Origin: Gigaspora margarita
Taxonomy: Eukaryota; Glomeromycota; Glomeromycetes; Diversisporales; Gigasporaceae
Length of the DNA: 64,000 nucleotides
Assembly: GCA_009809945.1 (NCBI GenBank)
Contig: WTPW01000328.1
Coordinates: 71,643-135,642 of the forward strand
Direction: 5' to 3'
The notes below the pieces were generated by a model that was given only the letters and a program-made list of their open reading frames with translations, did not search any database and was not told the origin of the DNA. Both the position numbers and the translations under genes were made by a program. Every line of letters begins with the position of its first letter. Positions within the stretch are counted from its first letter, which is position 1. Positions 10,525 through 23,238 of the stretch are shown piece after piece.

Positions 10525-10904
10525 AGATTTAGTTAGTGATAACTTTATCTTAAATTTGGTGCGCAATCGGTGCACGTTGGAAAATATGGATTTATTGACA
10601 GAAGTGAAGAGATTAATTAAGATTGCGGTTTAGAGGTGTTGAAAATGGACAAACGATTATCTACAAATTTTCTGCTGAATTCTGATTCAGCTATAACTCT
10701 AAATAATGTATCTTAATCACTTATGCAATGCTGCATCCATCAAAGAAGTGTATCATATTCAAACATGCTGACAAAAACACAAAAAATATCTTTTATATTC
10801 GCACACAAGTCACATATTTTTCTCGTCACTTCTTAATTTAATAAATAACAATAAATTGTACACAACACCATCACATAACTTTTTTTGAATTTTTTATACA
10901 ATTG

Positions 10905-11085
10905 ACTTGTTAGACGAAATCAAAACAAACGCAAAAAATTCGATTTATTACAGAAGAAAGAGGAGCTGTTTAAACGTGATAAAGACATAAAGGGAATTTA
11001 CAAGTATCCAAACTAGAGCATATTTTATTACAGTATTATAAGAAATAATAATAATAATTATTATAATTCACTTATATGAAAAAAC
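10905..11085 (+). pseudogene. Second segment gene, terminal exon remnant (copy A)
   Basis: Matches the intact 66-codon stretch at 44385-44585 (LVQEKEELLKRN, ending LYEKT). Here the frame is lost through indels, a stop and an expanded ATA/TAA-rich stretch near 11040-11060. The final YEKT and stop survive. Confidence 0.5.
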
Positions 11086-11120
11086 ATGAATGAAAAAAGC
11101 CAAAAATATTAAAACATGTA

Positions 11121-11236
11121 CTGTATTTACGCGTAATAATGCGAAGGGGTGTATTTTCAAATTTTGGCCTAAATTAAGCTTAATTCAGGCCATTACTCAA
11201 AACAACGCCCAGGCCCACTATTACGCGCAAATACGG
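11121..11236. mobile_element. Pogo/mariner-like MITE, 116 bp, TA target duplication
   Basis: Terminal inverted repeats CTGTATTTACGCGTAATA and (reverse complement) CCGTATTTGCGCGTAATA, flanked by TA at 11119-11120 and 11237-11238. The sister segments B (near 17530) and C (near 44612) lack the insert and read straight across the site, so they act as empty sites. The TA target and TACYGTA-type ends fit the Tc1/mariner-pogo group. Confidence 0.85.
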
Positions 11237-11849
11237 TAATTGAAAAAAAATGAGAGACTAAAAAAAAATAAATAAAATAAAAATGAAGAACAGTTGAAAC
11301 AAAAATTATCAAATTAAAAAATGTTAAACGAAGTGTTCCCCTTAGGTTGAAAGCGCAGCTGTTGTGTCACTTACGAGAAGAGATCAGAATTATCATTTTC
11401 ATTGTCATAAAGCATAGCTATGGATAACGAAGGAGTTCAGATTGTCACAGCATGTAATGGAGTATGTGATTCTTCAAACAAAAAGGATTGATTAGCAATA
11501 ATCATATTATAATAAATACTTTCAATATCAAATATTATATTAGAGATGGGCAAGGTAGTAATAATTATTTTTTTACCAAGTGTTTTTTTTATTTATTTAT
11601 TTTATAAACTCCGAGATAGCAGTTATCTGAGAACGTTGAATGATGAGGTTTTTTTACCCAGTATTTACACGTATTATTACCAATTATTTATTATAGGAAG
11701 ATCCCCAAATTTTTGAAAAATCTGTATTCGGTTATGCCATTACAGCTATTGTATTAGATTACCCAAATCCTGTAAAATTGCTACCAATAAATTTTTAATA
11801 GGTCAAAGCCAGTAACGATTTTCAAGATCTTATGGTAATTTTCATAAAT

Positions 11850-12633
11850 GTTGGGGCAGCTGAAAATTTTTTGATGAATGAATCAAAATTAATAAGCTAA
11901 CAAAAAAACTTTTGACAATTTTTCAATTGTTTCAAAAAAGTTATTAAGATTCATAATTATATCATTGATATCAAACAGAGAGTTTTAAGAAATTTTGCAC
12001 AGTCAATCTAGAAACAGAAGAATTTGAACGAATACGTCTGATTAATGAACATTTATTTACACTTTATCATAGTGAGTAAAGATTTGTTAATAAGTTACTG
12101 CGTTAAGACTTGAATTACTTTCTAAGATTGAATTATAATTTATATTAAATTTCTATGAATTTATCTATAAGGGGCCTGCAATCACCCGAACATTTATTGC
12201 ATTCTGTGGAGTCACAAAAGGTATATTTTCTTATAATTTTTAAGTATTAAAGAATGTCATATTAAAAAATATTTATGTAATTTAAAATAAATAGATAATG
12301 ATAGATATTATTATATAGTTCTACAATATGTAAACAAATTATTTACAAGATACCACATTGCTAAAGAAATAGCACTTGAAATTTTTACATGATAATAATA
12401 TTATTCTTGTAAGTACTTTATATTAATTCATTAGTATTCGATAATTCAAAATTTCTTAATCCATCAAAGATAACCAAAGATCACATTAATCAATTACCAA
12501 ACAGGCAAATAAGATGTCCATGAAGACTTCAAACTCAATTGTTCATGGAATACTTATAGAAAGCACACCACTGCAATATATCGAACTTTCAAGCAATATC
12601 AAAAATCCTGCTAATAGTTTGAAAATCAATTAA
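11850..12633 (+). CDS. Unrecognised gene-like exon cluster
   Basis: Several coding-looking pieces follow each other. Near 11940-12005 a frame reads IHNYIIDIKQRVLRNFAQS. Near 12005-12080 another phase reads ETEEFERIRLINEHLFTLYH, followed by a GTAAAG that could be a splice donor, and an AG near 12172 could close an intron of about 85 bases. The last piece, 12514-12633, is an open frame starting MSMKTSNSIVHGILIES and ending with TAA. I do not recognise a family. Phase breaks make a pseudogene possible. RNA evidence would decide. Confidence 0.3.
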
Positions 12634-13836
12634 TTGTCAATATTTAAATATATTAGTGATGATTATTCAATAAAGATAATACAATCTCTCCAGATTTTGT
12701 CAATTTACATATTAATCCACTTGAAATTATGATACTTTATTGACCTAATAAAATAAATATTTCAGCACAAGACAAATAGTATTCTTGGAAATATGAGAAA
12801 TAAACTTTTGAATGTTTTGGAAAATCAAATTTCTTCAGAATTAAAAATAGTTAGCATAGTCCCAAAAATCATGACAGTGCTTTAACCTTGGATTTTTCTT
12901 ATGATGTATCAACTTTGTATCACTACTAGAAAAATGCGTAGCATAATCATCTTATTACACAAACGCGTGAATAAACTTATTTTGTTACACTAAATTAAAA
13001 TTAACAAAACTTGATCTTTATGTAACTAAGAACTTTCAGAAATTTAGTAAAATGCATCAAAAATGTAATTTTAAGATATCACCTTGCATAAACAATAAAG
13101 ATCCTCTGCTATGCTCCAGATCAATTACACTAATGATTTTGAAGAATTTCTCTGCGATAATCAAACAATTTTATATTTTTTAAATTCCAATGTATAGTGA
13201 AAATTCATTTTGATTGTTGAGGTAAAGATCTTTTTTTTATATTGTCAAATGTAATTTTTTTTGTACTATAAAAATTACTTATTAAAAAATGAATTCTGCT
13301 AAAAAACTTTATTTAAGAGTTCAAAATAGATTTTGTTAGTGGAAAAAAAAGGGTTATATAAAAAACTTGTAATTTTTAACATTAATATATAGAAACCTTT
13401 TTTTTTTTTTTACTATAACCTATTTTGGGCCACTAAATAAACTTATTCAGAACCAAATTTTATATGTAATTCTTTTTTTAAAATTAATAAACATCTTTTT
13501 TTAACAAAAATACATTTAAAACTATACAAAAATTATGTAATTTTAACTTGGCCTGAAAGGTTTTTTTATTCTTTTGTTTTTACAGTAATATATTTACTTG
13601 TAAAAATTAGGTTTAAGTTAATATGTAATAGAAGAAACAGCAAAGCTTCAAAGTTCATAATAATTTTATATATTTTTATTGTAATTTTATATATAAAAAT
13701 TTATATATGACAATAGTGTGACAAATCGGATGACTGATAATTTCTAAGTATATATGATATATAGAAAAAATAAAATAAAATTTATTGAATTGACTAGATA
13801 GTATTAAAATATTTTTAAAGTTATAAAAGTTTGATA
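12634..13836. other. AT-rich non-coding stretch
   Basis: No coding sequence supported. Long A and T tracts and short imperfect inverted repeats only. Confidence 0.5.
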
Positions 13837-14076
13837 AGGCCATGCAAAGTTAATTGATTGGTTCTCGTAACCCGACCAGGTCAAATTTTGAAAAATTTTT
13901 ATAAAAAATTTTTTATATGTTTTAATAACCGCGTGAGTTTTTAAAAAAAATTTTAAAAAATTTTTAAAAAACTTTAAAAATTGTTATATATAAAATTTTT
14001 TTTAAAAAAAAGCCAGCCTGGCCGGGTCTATTTAAAAAGTTTTATGTTACAAAAACCAATTAAATTTGTATGGCCT
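13837..14076. mobile_element. Candidate foldback MITE, about 240 bp
   Basis: The left end reads AGGCCATGCAAAGTTAATTG and the right end, reverse complemented, AGGCCATACAAATTTAATTG. Both continue into TGGTT...GTAAC, and a second inverted pair ACCCGACCAGG / ACCCGGCCAGG lies further in. The interior is a long A/T run. No target duplication could be confirmed (TA left, AA right). Confidence 0.6.
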
Positions 14077-14149
14077 AACTTAACTGTTAACTAGTAAGTA
14101 AAATTCTAAATTTGGAAAACTGAATCAAAATCTGCAAATTTTTTTTAAA

Positions 14150-15340
14150 GTGTTCAGCCGACCCACTTGAATACCTTTCTGAAATTTAAAATATTACGAA
14201 ACTGATGATAAAATCTTATTTGCTTGTCTTCATGTGCAAACCTGATTTAACCCATAAAAAAATTATTGGAATGTTACTTTTAAGATAAAAACGAAAGAAA
14301 ATTACTCTAAAAAAATAATTAAACAATTACTCAAAATATTTAAGTGAAAGAATTAAAACGAAAGAACTTTACTTCCTGAAAAAAATAATTCATACAATTC
14401 CTCAAAATATTTTAAAATGAAAGAACATTGCTCACTGAAAAAAATAATTCAACAATCCTTCAAAATATTCTAAAATGAAAGAACATTATTTCCTGAAAAA
14501 TAATTCCTCAAATATTCTAAAACGAAAGAACAATATTCCATGAAAAATAATTCAAACAATTCCTCAAAATATTCTAAATTTACTTTTTGAATATTCAAGC
14601 TATACTATAACCGTGATTTAAACAAAGGAATTATTAGATGTTCAAGACATTAGAGTAATGTTTTAATTGTTTTAATTTCATCGACGCTGATGTTTTTACG
14701 CACAAATAAGAAACTTAATTTGGATCTGGATGGAATTTATTATCGTGTGTTCTTTTCGAAAAGATATAACACTACTCTGGCTTTGAAGGAAGGACATTAG
14801 CAGAAAACTCTTGGTTAAGTACCACTTTAACTTTGTCTCTTTCTAATAATCAATTTTGTGCTGAAGGAAAAAAAAAGCAATTGTGAATGCTTTTAGAAAA
14901 ATATTACTTTGATTTCTTTAACTTTTGTAAATAATAGACTTGGTTCTAAAACTGGAGACGCGTTCTCAAAAAGAATACATTTAAACTATTTAAATGTTTC
15001 AAGTTATTATTCATATTCAAATGCTATAAAAGCAATAGTAAAAACTCTTCATAATCAATTCGGTTCTGAAAGAGAGAAACACTAGCAAAAGTTCTATGTA
15101 CAAATACAACTTTAGATCTTGGAATTGGAAAAAAAAATAAAATAAAATAAATTATTAGGTCCTTCAGGCATTCAATACAGTAGAATTGGACCTAACGGAG
15201 AAAAGGCATTGGACATGTTCTTTGTATAACAAAACTTCAACTTTTAGGAATTCCAATTTGGTTTTATAGTAAAGTGTTATCAGAAGTTCTTCGCGAAAAC
15301 TCCTAACCTTTTTGGATCTTTAATCAAATGAACTTTTTCT
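14150..15340 (+). pseudogene. F-box/LRR gene remnant (segment copy B)
   Basis: Begins with the equivalent of FEYLFKILKHYETVYK at 14168-14200, then CKPDLTHKKIIGMLLL-like sequence, then an internally expanded repeat at 14283-14570, then later LRR pieces: HFGFEGRTLAENSWLSTTLTL-like at about 14775-14835 and a further block at 15080-15230 matching 42300-42430. Stops and frame changes are frequent. It is collinear with the gene at 41488. Confidence 0.75.
14283..14570 (+). repeat. Coding-derived minisatellite, about five units of 48-72 bp
   Basis: Each unit contains a version of AACGAAAGAACATTACT, then CTGAAAAAAATAATTCA and ACAATTCCTCAAAATATTCT. In copy C the same sequence exists once and encodes NENEKALLPKEIIQTIP. 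A single-copy coding segment of an F-box gene has thus been tandemly multiplied. Confidence 0.8.
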
Positions 15341-17062
15341 TGAAGAGAGAAAGCCTTGGCAAAGACTCAAAATGAACCATAAATTAGCTACATAATTTTT
15401 TGAATAATTCATTTAAATATTTCATGTAATAATAGCCTTTGTAATGAGGGAGGAAAATTGCTAGAAAGTGCTCTTTGCGAATAATACATTAACATTTTTT
15501 AAACCTTTTCATGTAATGTTTGATCATAGAATAGGAAAAGATTCTTTACAAAAATAATAGCTTAACATACTTAGATATTTCATACAATTAACTTTCTGCA
15601 GAAACAAAAGAAGAATAGAGAAACGTTTTTAATGCAAAAAAATTTATGTATTTCATTTGGAATTCTATACTAGTAATAGAGTAATTGTATCTTGAAATAA
15701 TTTTATTAAACAAATATTTTGCTATCAACAACAGTAACGATACAATTTTTTTTTTTTTGCATTTAAAAGTATTTGTCTTTATGTACTCTTAGTTATTGTG
15801 ATAATAAAAAACCAATAAAGTATTATAAATATCTACCATACGTTCATTATACAAGATTGTCGATTTACTGTATTTACTATGATATATTTTTATTTTTTGG
15901 TTATTTATCACATGAAAATAATTGTTATCGTATCTCAGAGATTTGTTAGTCGAAAACAAATGGGGTGGATACATTATAGCGGAATTGCTACAGTGAATTT
16001 TATGATCTACACAGTAGCAAGTTACGGTTGGCAGCAAAAATCGTGCGTACAGTACGTATGATCCCAAACATCATATTAGAGATGCCACTTTCACGATTTA
16101 ATGCCAGTTTCGCCAATAGGGTGAGATTGGTTCACTGCTCTAATTTTATTTTTATCATCATTTTTATGTCTTATCGACAATTAAAAATTTGTTAATTATT
16201 ACTATGACCATTAGTCAGACAATACCGAGGGCTAGAATTTTTAATAAATTCCATACCGATAGATGCAAGCATTTTTTTATTGTACGCATTCTATTAAACG
16301 TAAGTTGTGTTTATATGTGCAAAAATTTTTTATATAGATGGCTAAGGCACAATCCTTTGTATATATGTTCGGTAAGCATTATCATATTAAACGCTATTGT
16401 AACGCAACTTATAGTCTTACATTATATATTTGTAAGATAGCTTAATGGGAAATGTATGACATGAGGATTATGCTTACACTCAAATGGAATATAGTTTTAT
16501 TGATTTTTAACATTTTTCGCATTCAATTTCATTATAATGTTTGTTTTGCAATGTTTTATTACCAAATGAACTTATTAACAACTTGATGGTATTAAGTTCA
16601 AAATAACTATGAATTACGGGAAAGAATTAGAAACGTATCTTCGACACTTAAAGTTTAGTTAATGATGGCATATCTCAAATTCAGTGCGAAATCAGTGCAT
16701 GTAGATGTTCTTGAACAAGTAGTTTGCATAAAAGTGGAAATACAGAATTGTTACAGAAGTGAAGGGATTAAGATTACTGTAAAGAGGTGTGAAAAAGAAT
16801 AAACGATTATTTGCAAATTCTATAAGTTTTCTGTCAATTACAATTCAACAACTCTAAATGATGTATCTTGATTACTTATACAATGACGCGTCCATCAACT
16901 AAAGCCATATCAAATTAAAGATTTAAAGGTGCCAACAAAAGCACAACAAATACCTTCTATATTTGCATCTATGTCACATATTTTGTCTCATTAACTTCTT
17001 AATCGAATAACACTAATTTGAACACAACACAATCACGTAACTTTTTTGGGTTTTCGTACAAT

Positions 17063-17512
17063 TGACTTTGCAGATGAAAGTCCGAATGTTTTAATGCTAA
17101 TTGAGAAACTTATTCAAAACAAATGCAAAAAATTCGTTTTAGTACAAGGGAAAGAGGAACTGCTTAAAGTAATGAAGATATAAAGGAATTTGACAGGGTG
17201 TAGGATCGATTTTTCTGGACATGTATTTTCCAGCATTAATAATCTTTGAGCAAAAAATTAATTTGTGTTTGGGTTTGGGTATATGTTGAGGTTAGGAAGA
17301 GCCATTATATAGCAAAATTGCGCAAGGAAATATTTTTGTTAGAGCCAAAAAGATGATTTGCTAGTTTAAAAATCTTGATATAAATACATTTTTTGCAAAG
17401 CGAATGTTTGTTTTGAATTTCTTTGGCTAATTTATGTTGTATCAGCAAATCGATCTAGTAGACTTGATGAAGAGATAGCACAAGCTATATATGAAAAAAC
17501 ATGAGTAAAGCA
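17063..17512 (+). pseudogene. Second segment gene, terminal exon remnant (copy B), interrupted
   Basis: Starts like copy C (MLIEKLIQNKCKKFVLVQGKEELL) and ends with the GATGAAGAGATAGCACAAGC...YEKT end at 17466-17510. In between, about 70 bp of the exon are replaced by an unrelated stretch of about 260 bp (17197-17460). Confidence 0.55.
17203..17457. mobile_element. Candidate short TIR insertion in copy B
   Basis: The inserted stretch begins GGATCGATTT and ends AAATCGATCT, a short imperfect terminal inverted repeat. It is absent from the equivalent place in copies A and C. The ends are short and the flanks are deleted, so the exact borders and class are unsure. It contains GTTTGGGTTTGGG. Confidence 0.4.
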
Positions 17513-18179
17513 AGCCAAAGATATTAAAGCAAGTAATTGAAAATTATTCAAGAAAAATGAGAAACTAAAAAAAAAAAAAAGACAGTTAATTATCAAATAA
17601 AAATGCATACTCCCCTTAGGCTAAAATACGTCATTTTCTTTTTTGTCACAAAGCATAACAGGATTTCAGATTGTCACAGCATGCAATGAAGTATGTGATT
17701 CTTCAAATAAAAAAAGATTGATCGCCTAGAGAAATGCATATTGCAGTAATACTTTCAATAATTAATTGACAGATCAAATATTATGGTATTTAATTAATAA
17801 TAGACAATCTATAATCAAGAAATTTTCCTTGATAATTATAACAAAAATCATAGGGTCACATTTTTTGCAAAGCTCTAGAATCCAATAACTTAATAACAAT
17901 CTGTTGAAAATACTCTTTATCAGTTTATAAATCTTACATGGATTACCAAGTGATCTTATATGGTACATTCAACTAGTTGTCAATTAGCCAGAATTAATAA
18001 TTTTTTTATATTTTACAAAATTCATTGTATTTGCATGATGTTATATATTATTATAATTTAAATCATTTTATTAAATTGTGATTATGAAAAGCTAATCAAA
18101 CCAGATACAAAATGTATGTATCCTTTAAAACCTATGATAGGAATCAAAGTAGTTTGTACTAAAAGCTTTTACTAATACC

Positions 18180-18980
18180 ATCTTTTATTATCAAGGCATT
18201 TTATGAAAGATATAAAAAGTTAACGTATTGTTTTTGCAAAGAGCAATTGCTAATGCTCCCCTCCCTTACATCAACATCGATATGTGAAATATCTAATGTA
18301 ATTTATGCAAAGAAACCTTGATAATGTCTTCTTATCCTCATGATATATTTAAATTAACAAGTTGTTTATACAAAGAGCCTCTAACAATACTTTTGCGCAC
18401 TGAAAAAAAAGATATATGAAAGGTCCAAGAAAGCCAATGTATTGTTTTTTTTTGCAGCTAATGCTCCCTCCTTCACAACCAGCATTATTATGTGAAATAT
18501 TTAAAGTAGTTAAAGTGTAGTTTGTGAAAGTCCCTTTCTAATGTCTTCCCATTCTCAGAACAAGTTGATTGTATTTAAGATACAACGAAGTTAAAGAGTT
18601 GTTTACGCCAAAGCTCCTAACAGTACTTTTCATCCAAAAAAAGTCAACTTTAGGTGAAAGATCTAAAAAAAGTCCAAGTAGAATTATCTAAAGAAGTAAA
18701 GTCCTATTTATATGAAGAGCATGTGCTGATGCGTATCCTCCTTCTCTAGTATCGATATTATTTGGGCCAATATTTTTGGTTAACAGGTTGCTAGCGTCAG
18801 TACCAAGATTCAAGGAAGTATTTGGATGATGAGTTTTTGTTAATACATATCCACCGTCATAGTTTAATTGATTGTTTGAAAGAGTTAAAGAAATTAAAAT
18901 GTGTTTTTACTAAGAGCATCAACAAATACTTTTCACCTTCAGAGTCAAAACGAAGATTTAAAAAACTTAAAAGAAATTAA
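18180..18980 (-). pseudogene. LRR remnants of an F-box/LRR gene
   Basis: On the minus strand, units of roughly 84-100 bases recur with (plus-strand view) CAAAGAGC-, CTAATG/CTAACA- and CTCCTTC-like blocks. They match the minus-strand remnant at 49330-50280, including the aagacgaagatttaaaaaa-like end near 18955 and 50235. Reverse translation gives LRR pieces of the L-x-L-x-x-N type. No frame longer than about 40 codons remains. Confidence 0.6.
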
Positions 18981-19404
18981 TCCTACACCATTCTTGATTT
19001 ACAAGAAGGTATGAAAATAAAGTTGTATGATACATTTGGCATTTCAGTTTCAAAATGTACTGTACGATAGAAATTTTCTATTTTATAAATTTTTTCGCTG
19101 ATCTGACGTCATTGTTATAAATCATGTACAGCATAGCATCATTTTATATAGGTTAAATTAGGATTAGGATTAGGGTGTACATATGATAAAATCAACCCCC
19201 AAAATGGTGAATTCTGTTTCCACTTACAACATATGTATTAGAATTATTTTTAATTATACCATTTTTATACAATCAATATATTTTATTAATCAATACAGTG
19301 TCCAAAGTCACAGAAAAATCTTAATATGACAAATCTCGTGCAAAAAGCTACTATATCAATAAAATTTTTTCATAATCGATTATTTACCTGATTTTTTTCA
19401 ATTT

Positions 19405-20100
19405 TCACACCCTCATTTAGAACGTAGTTGAAACAATTGTAACAAAACTTGAATATTTCAAATCATATTAAATGAATGTTCAATAACTTGTCCTATCATT
19501 CTTCTAGTATTCAGAATCTTTCTTGTATTACAAGTAAAATCACTAATAAATAGGGAAAGTACAATAAAATATTACATTATAGCATTCTTATAAATATATG
19601 TATTGTTCCCATCTGATTGCCAAAGTTACAAAGATTAATCGCTATCTTGTAAAATCGCATCGGTCGATTTGATTTTTTTCTACGATCTTAAAAATAATTA
19701 TTAAATGTTCCAATTATAAGAAAAAGAAATAAATCAAACATAAACTCACTTCATCATATTCCTGTTCCCTTCCCAAAGGTAATTATCAAAGCCTGTATAA
19801 CCAAATTCATAGAATTTTTATTTTATAATTTTTTCTGATTTTACTTTTAGATTTAGTTTCTCTAGAAATTCAGACTTTAAAGAATTCCTCAATCTCAGTA
19901 ATTTGTTCATCGTGACTTTGCTTTAAATCCGTCTGATTAATTTTAAAAGGCGGTCATACTATAGAAGTTTTAGTCGTGAATACTTAAATTAATACAAATA
20001 AGATACAACATAGATACTTACTAACTTCCCATGGTTTGTCAGTATTGTATTGTCACCCGTATCAAGTTTCAGATGAATTTATATACTGTGTCATACTATT
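19405..20100 (-). pseudogene. Unrecognised two-exon gene fragment, partner of 38270-38960
   Basis: Read on the minus strand, this matches 38270-38960 on the plus strand over about 700 bp. Conserved pieces include ACTTCCCATGG (20026), TTTAGTCGTGAA (19969), an exon ending GAATATGATGAAG before a GTGAGTTTATG donor (about 19755), and the next exon equivalent of AAAATCAAATCGAC (about 19665). A donor site preserved in both copies supports a real spliced gene in the past. Family unknown. Confidence 0.45.
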
Positions 20101-20190
20101 GTATTAAATAAGTGATTGATGCTTTTTTCACTGGCATTTAATCCTAAAAGCAAAATTCTGATAATTTTTGCATCGTTAAAGTTAGGTTTA

Positions 20191-20477
20191 CCGTATATGC
20201 TCGAAAATAAGCACCCCTCCCAATATGTAGGGGGTGCTTATTTTCGAATAATTGAATTTTTTGAAAAATTAAAAAACGTACTAATAAAAGTTGTCTAAAT
20301 AATACCAAATTTTTACTGTAGATGTAATTTGATGCCCTGAACAACTTTACTTAATTGCACTTTTGAGATTTACTTAGTAAACTTTAGACTTTTATATGTA
20401 GCGACTGTTAACGGATTTTTGAAATTTTGCAGGGGTGTGCTTATTTTCAGGGGGTGCTTATTTTCGAGCATTTACAG
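20191..20477. mobile_element. Pogo/mariner-like MITE, 287 bp, TA flanks
   Basis: Terminal inverted repeats CCGTATATGCTCGAAAATAA and CTGTAAATGCTCGAAAATAA (right end reverse complemented), both continuing into GCACCCC, flanked by TA at 20189-20190 and 20478-20479. The end motif recurs inside: an inverted copy at about 20229-20248 makes a hairpin at the left end, and a direct extra copy lies at about 20433-20452 near the right end. Confidence 0.85.
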
Positions 20478-20479
20478 TA

Positions 20480-21529
20480 TTCCATAATACTTGCATATTC
20501 CTATCTAAACCCTCCATTTACGTACAGTACAGTACGTAGAATTCTATTTATATGGTAACATTACACCAGATTTGATAAAAAATTTTGCTACGTATAATAT
20601 CTCTATTTAATTGCCGTGAAGAATATTAACTACCTTCAACACAAGGAAAAAATCCAAACCTTTAGCATAACTCAATGTTCAAATAGTGGGTGCCTAATAC
20701 TTCGAAGTTCTTCGTATTGGTACGATGTGAAGAACCGCATATCTGATATAGATAGAATTAATCTAGAAACGCTAAATTCACAGCATTTTAAGCAACTGAA
20801 CAATGGGGTCGAAGGCGAATTATGACACTAAGTTATACTCTTACAAAAAAAAAAGTTCATTATCAAAAAAAATATGGATGTGTTTTACCTGTTATTTGTA
20901 GAATGCAAAAATTCAAAATTCCTAATTATGTTGGTGAAATATACATGATTATAAAAATTTTAGCCTGTATTAAGCACTTAAAAATCATGCACTAATGCTT
21001 TTTTCTTTGCCTTTATTTTTTGCTTTTTATTTTGTTATTTTTATTCATTTTTTGTTTATTATTAAATTTTTTTTTATATACAGTATATCTTAATTTATGA
21101 ATAACACATGTCAAGACATAAATTAAAAAATGATGCGTTATGTATGCACGTATGCACATACGTACATAATTTTGTTAATGATACATAGCCAATCATAATT
21201 ATATTTTCAGTATTTCTACAACTTCCAGGTACACGAATAAGTAGATTTGTCACATAGCTAAGCACATGCAGGCTGCTAAATGTTAGGATGCTCTCAAGTA
21301 CTGTATCAATCTAGATACGACTTCCTAGAGATCGAAATAGTGTACAACAATTATGATATATTATGATAACAATTCAATGATTTTTGCAAATATTGATAAT
21401 ATATCCGACATCGAAGAATTCGAAGTAAAATACTATTTTTTTTTTTTTAAAAAAAAAGATTGATATATAATAAACATGAGCTTGTTTCATAAAAATTAAA
21501 TTCATTACTAAGAATTAGAAACTGAATCA
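20480..21529. other. AT-rich stretch without a supported gene
   Basis: A 69-codon frame at 20616-20825 (MKNINYLQHKEKIQTF, ending GVEGEL) has no recognisable motif, and I do not call it a gene. The rest is low-complexity AT-rich DNA. Confidence 0.35.
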
Positions 21530-21760
21530 TTTGAAGAGAAATCAATTGAAGACTATTCTGATAAAGAATCCAAACACGCGTAAAAAAAAAAAAATAAAAA
21601 TATGCAAAAGCCAATGTTAAAAAAAAATGATGGGAATGAAATTTTATATATAGTAAGCATCAATCTAACCTTATAGCCTCTAACATTAAGGCTCTAACCC
21701 TACATATTTATCTCTTACTTTATTTACAAAATCGGATTTTCTTTTTTGGTTTAAATTACC
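21530..21760 (+). repeat. Dispersed repeat, partner of about 60830-61090
   Basis: Shares GAATCCAAACA, AATATGCAAAA, GGGAATGAAATTTTA, TATAGCCTCTAACATTAAGG and TTTATTTACAAAAT in the same order with 60860-61080. An acidic coding-looking stretch (ESFEEKSIEDYSDKESKH) precedes it, parallel to the coding-like stretch in the partner. Confidence 0.7.
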
Positions 21761-22411
21761 CACTTTACGATATAATAAAAGGTCATTAAAAATTAAAAAC
21801 TCATAGTAAAAATGATGAAAAGGCAGAAATTGTATCAAGAAAAGGCAAATATTTATTTTGAAATTATTTTTAAAAATTTATATTCGATTTTTTCATTTAG
21901 CAACAAGACATAATTCCACTAGTACTAATGTACGCAAGAGAAAGATTTTTACTACAAAAAATAATAATGAAGGATTATATCGCAAAACTGTTTTTCAAGA
22001 TGCAATTGAAGTGTAACAGGAATAGAATTAGTATCTAATGCTGAAAAAAACATATCTGTGGTATGAAGTAACAATCATTAGATATTGAATTGAAAAGAGA
22101 AAAAACATTTTGCCTGGTTAGAATGTCAAATTAAAATTAGATAAGCTGCAAAAGTAGAGGCTACCAAATTACAAAACTGGCAATTAAAACCAAGCCTGCG
22201 TTTGTAAATTTTAGATAATTTGAATTTTTAATAAATATACTTAGTTGTCTTGATGCAAATGTGCTTAATGTTACTATAAGTTGAATTAATGTTTTAATAT
22301 TGAATATTAATATGTGAGTGGACAAGAGAAAATCAGAATTCCAACTTGTAAATTTATAATTTAATAACAATTCGATTTTTTCAAATATTGAATCCGATGT
22401 CTAAGAGTGTC

Positions 22412-22453
<42 letters not shown>

Positions 22454-23238
22454 TTGAATATGCTAATATATATATATGATATAATGCCAGAAAATCCAGG
22501 TATTTGAATTGTTACTTAATCTTGCTTCTTTTTAACGATAAATATTTGTACAGTACTACTTTATTAATATCTATTATAAAATTAGCAATACACAACCATA
22601 CGTTTATGTGGTTCCCATATGCTTCCACCTCTTTATAATTCTCACGTATATAATATCATCATAGCATACGCCCAGATAATTCTATCTAAATAAAAAAAAA
22701 ATAAAATGTGAATATGGCATCATCATCAACTCATCAAAGAAAAGTTGCACAGGCGAAATATTCTACAACAGTGCTTTCGATGTTAGAGTCTATCCTATTC
22801 ATCATGAATTCCTAGTTGCCTAGGCAAGCTCGGGAACACCGAAAACTAGTAAGAAAGAATGTTAACTGCTAAAACAGTGGCCATGATGTGCTTTCATTTT
22901 CTTACTAGATATTTATACTGATGTAAGAGCATAACTTCAAATACACAACAACTTGACAAGTAACTCAGTGAGAACTCACCCCCTATAACTCCCTTTTTTG
23001 CACTAAACCCAAATGATCGTGCAGATTTATATTGCTCTTGAAAGGCAACAGATTCTACTGTCGGTAGTGATATTCGAGCAATACGAGTGTAAACTACTGT
23101 TTCATACCACCCCGATAAACACCACTAGGCTAGGTTTGTTTGTAGTTATCCAAAAATATTGGTATTCAATTTGTAATCGTTCTATTTTTAAACTTCAAAA
23201 TAAAAAAAAAGAATGAATAACTTTAGCACCGATGCTCC
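21761..23238. other. AT-rich stretch without a supported gene
   Basis: Contains a 29-base poly-A run at about 22423-22451 and short frames only. No motif recognised. Confidence 0.4.

Larger units (their letters stand above)
8850..11700 (+). repeat. Segmental duplication copy A
   Basis: This segment aligns by eye with 14150-17790 and 41510-44920, in the same order and orientation. It holds the F-box/LRR remnant, a conserved non-coding stretch (about 9590-9700, with tactcttagatattgtgat), a block at 9770-10300, a second gene (10312-11085) and a conserved tail ending near gagtatgtgattcttcaaac at about 11460. Copy A alone carries the MITE at 11121-11236. Confidence 0.75.
14150..17790 (+). repeat. 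Segmental duplication copy B
   Basis: Collinear with copies A (8850-11700) and C (41510-44920). It shares the tactcttagttattgtgat block near 15780, the block at 15900-16480, the second gene remnants (16550-17512) and the gaagtatgtgattcttcaaa tail near 17690. Confidence 0.75.

Noticed and set aside
20616..20825. 69-codon frame with mixed composition
   Set aside because: No motif, paralog or splice context; kept only as a remark.
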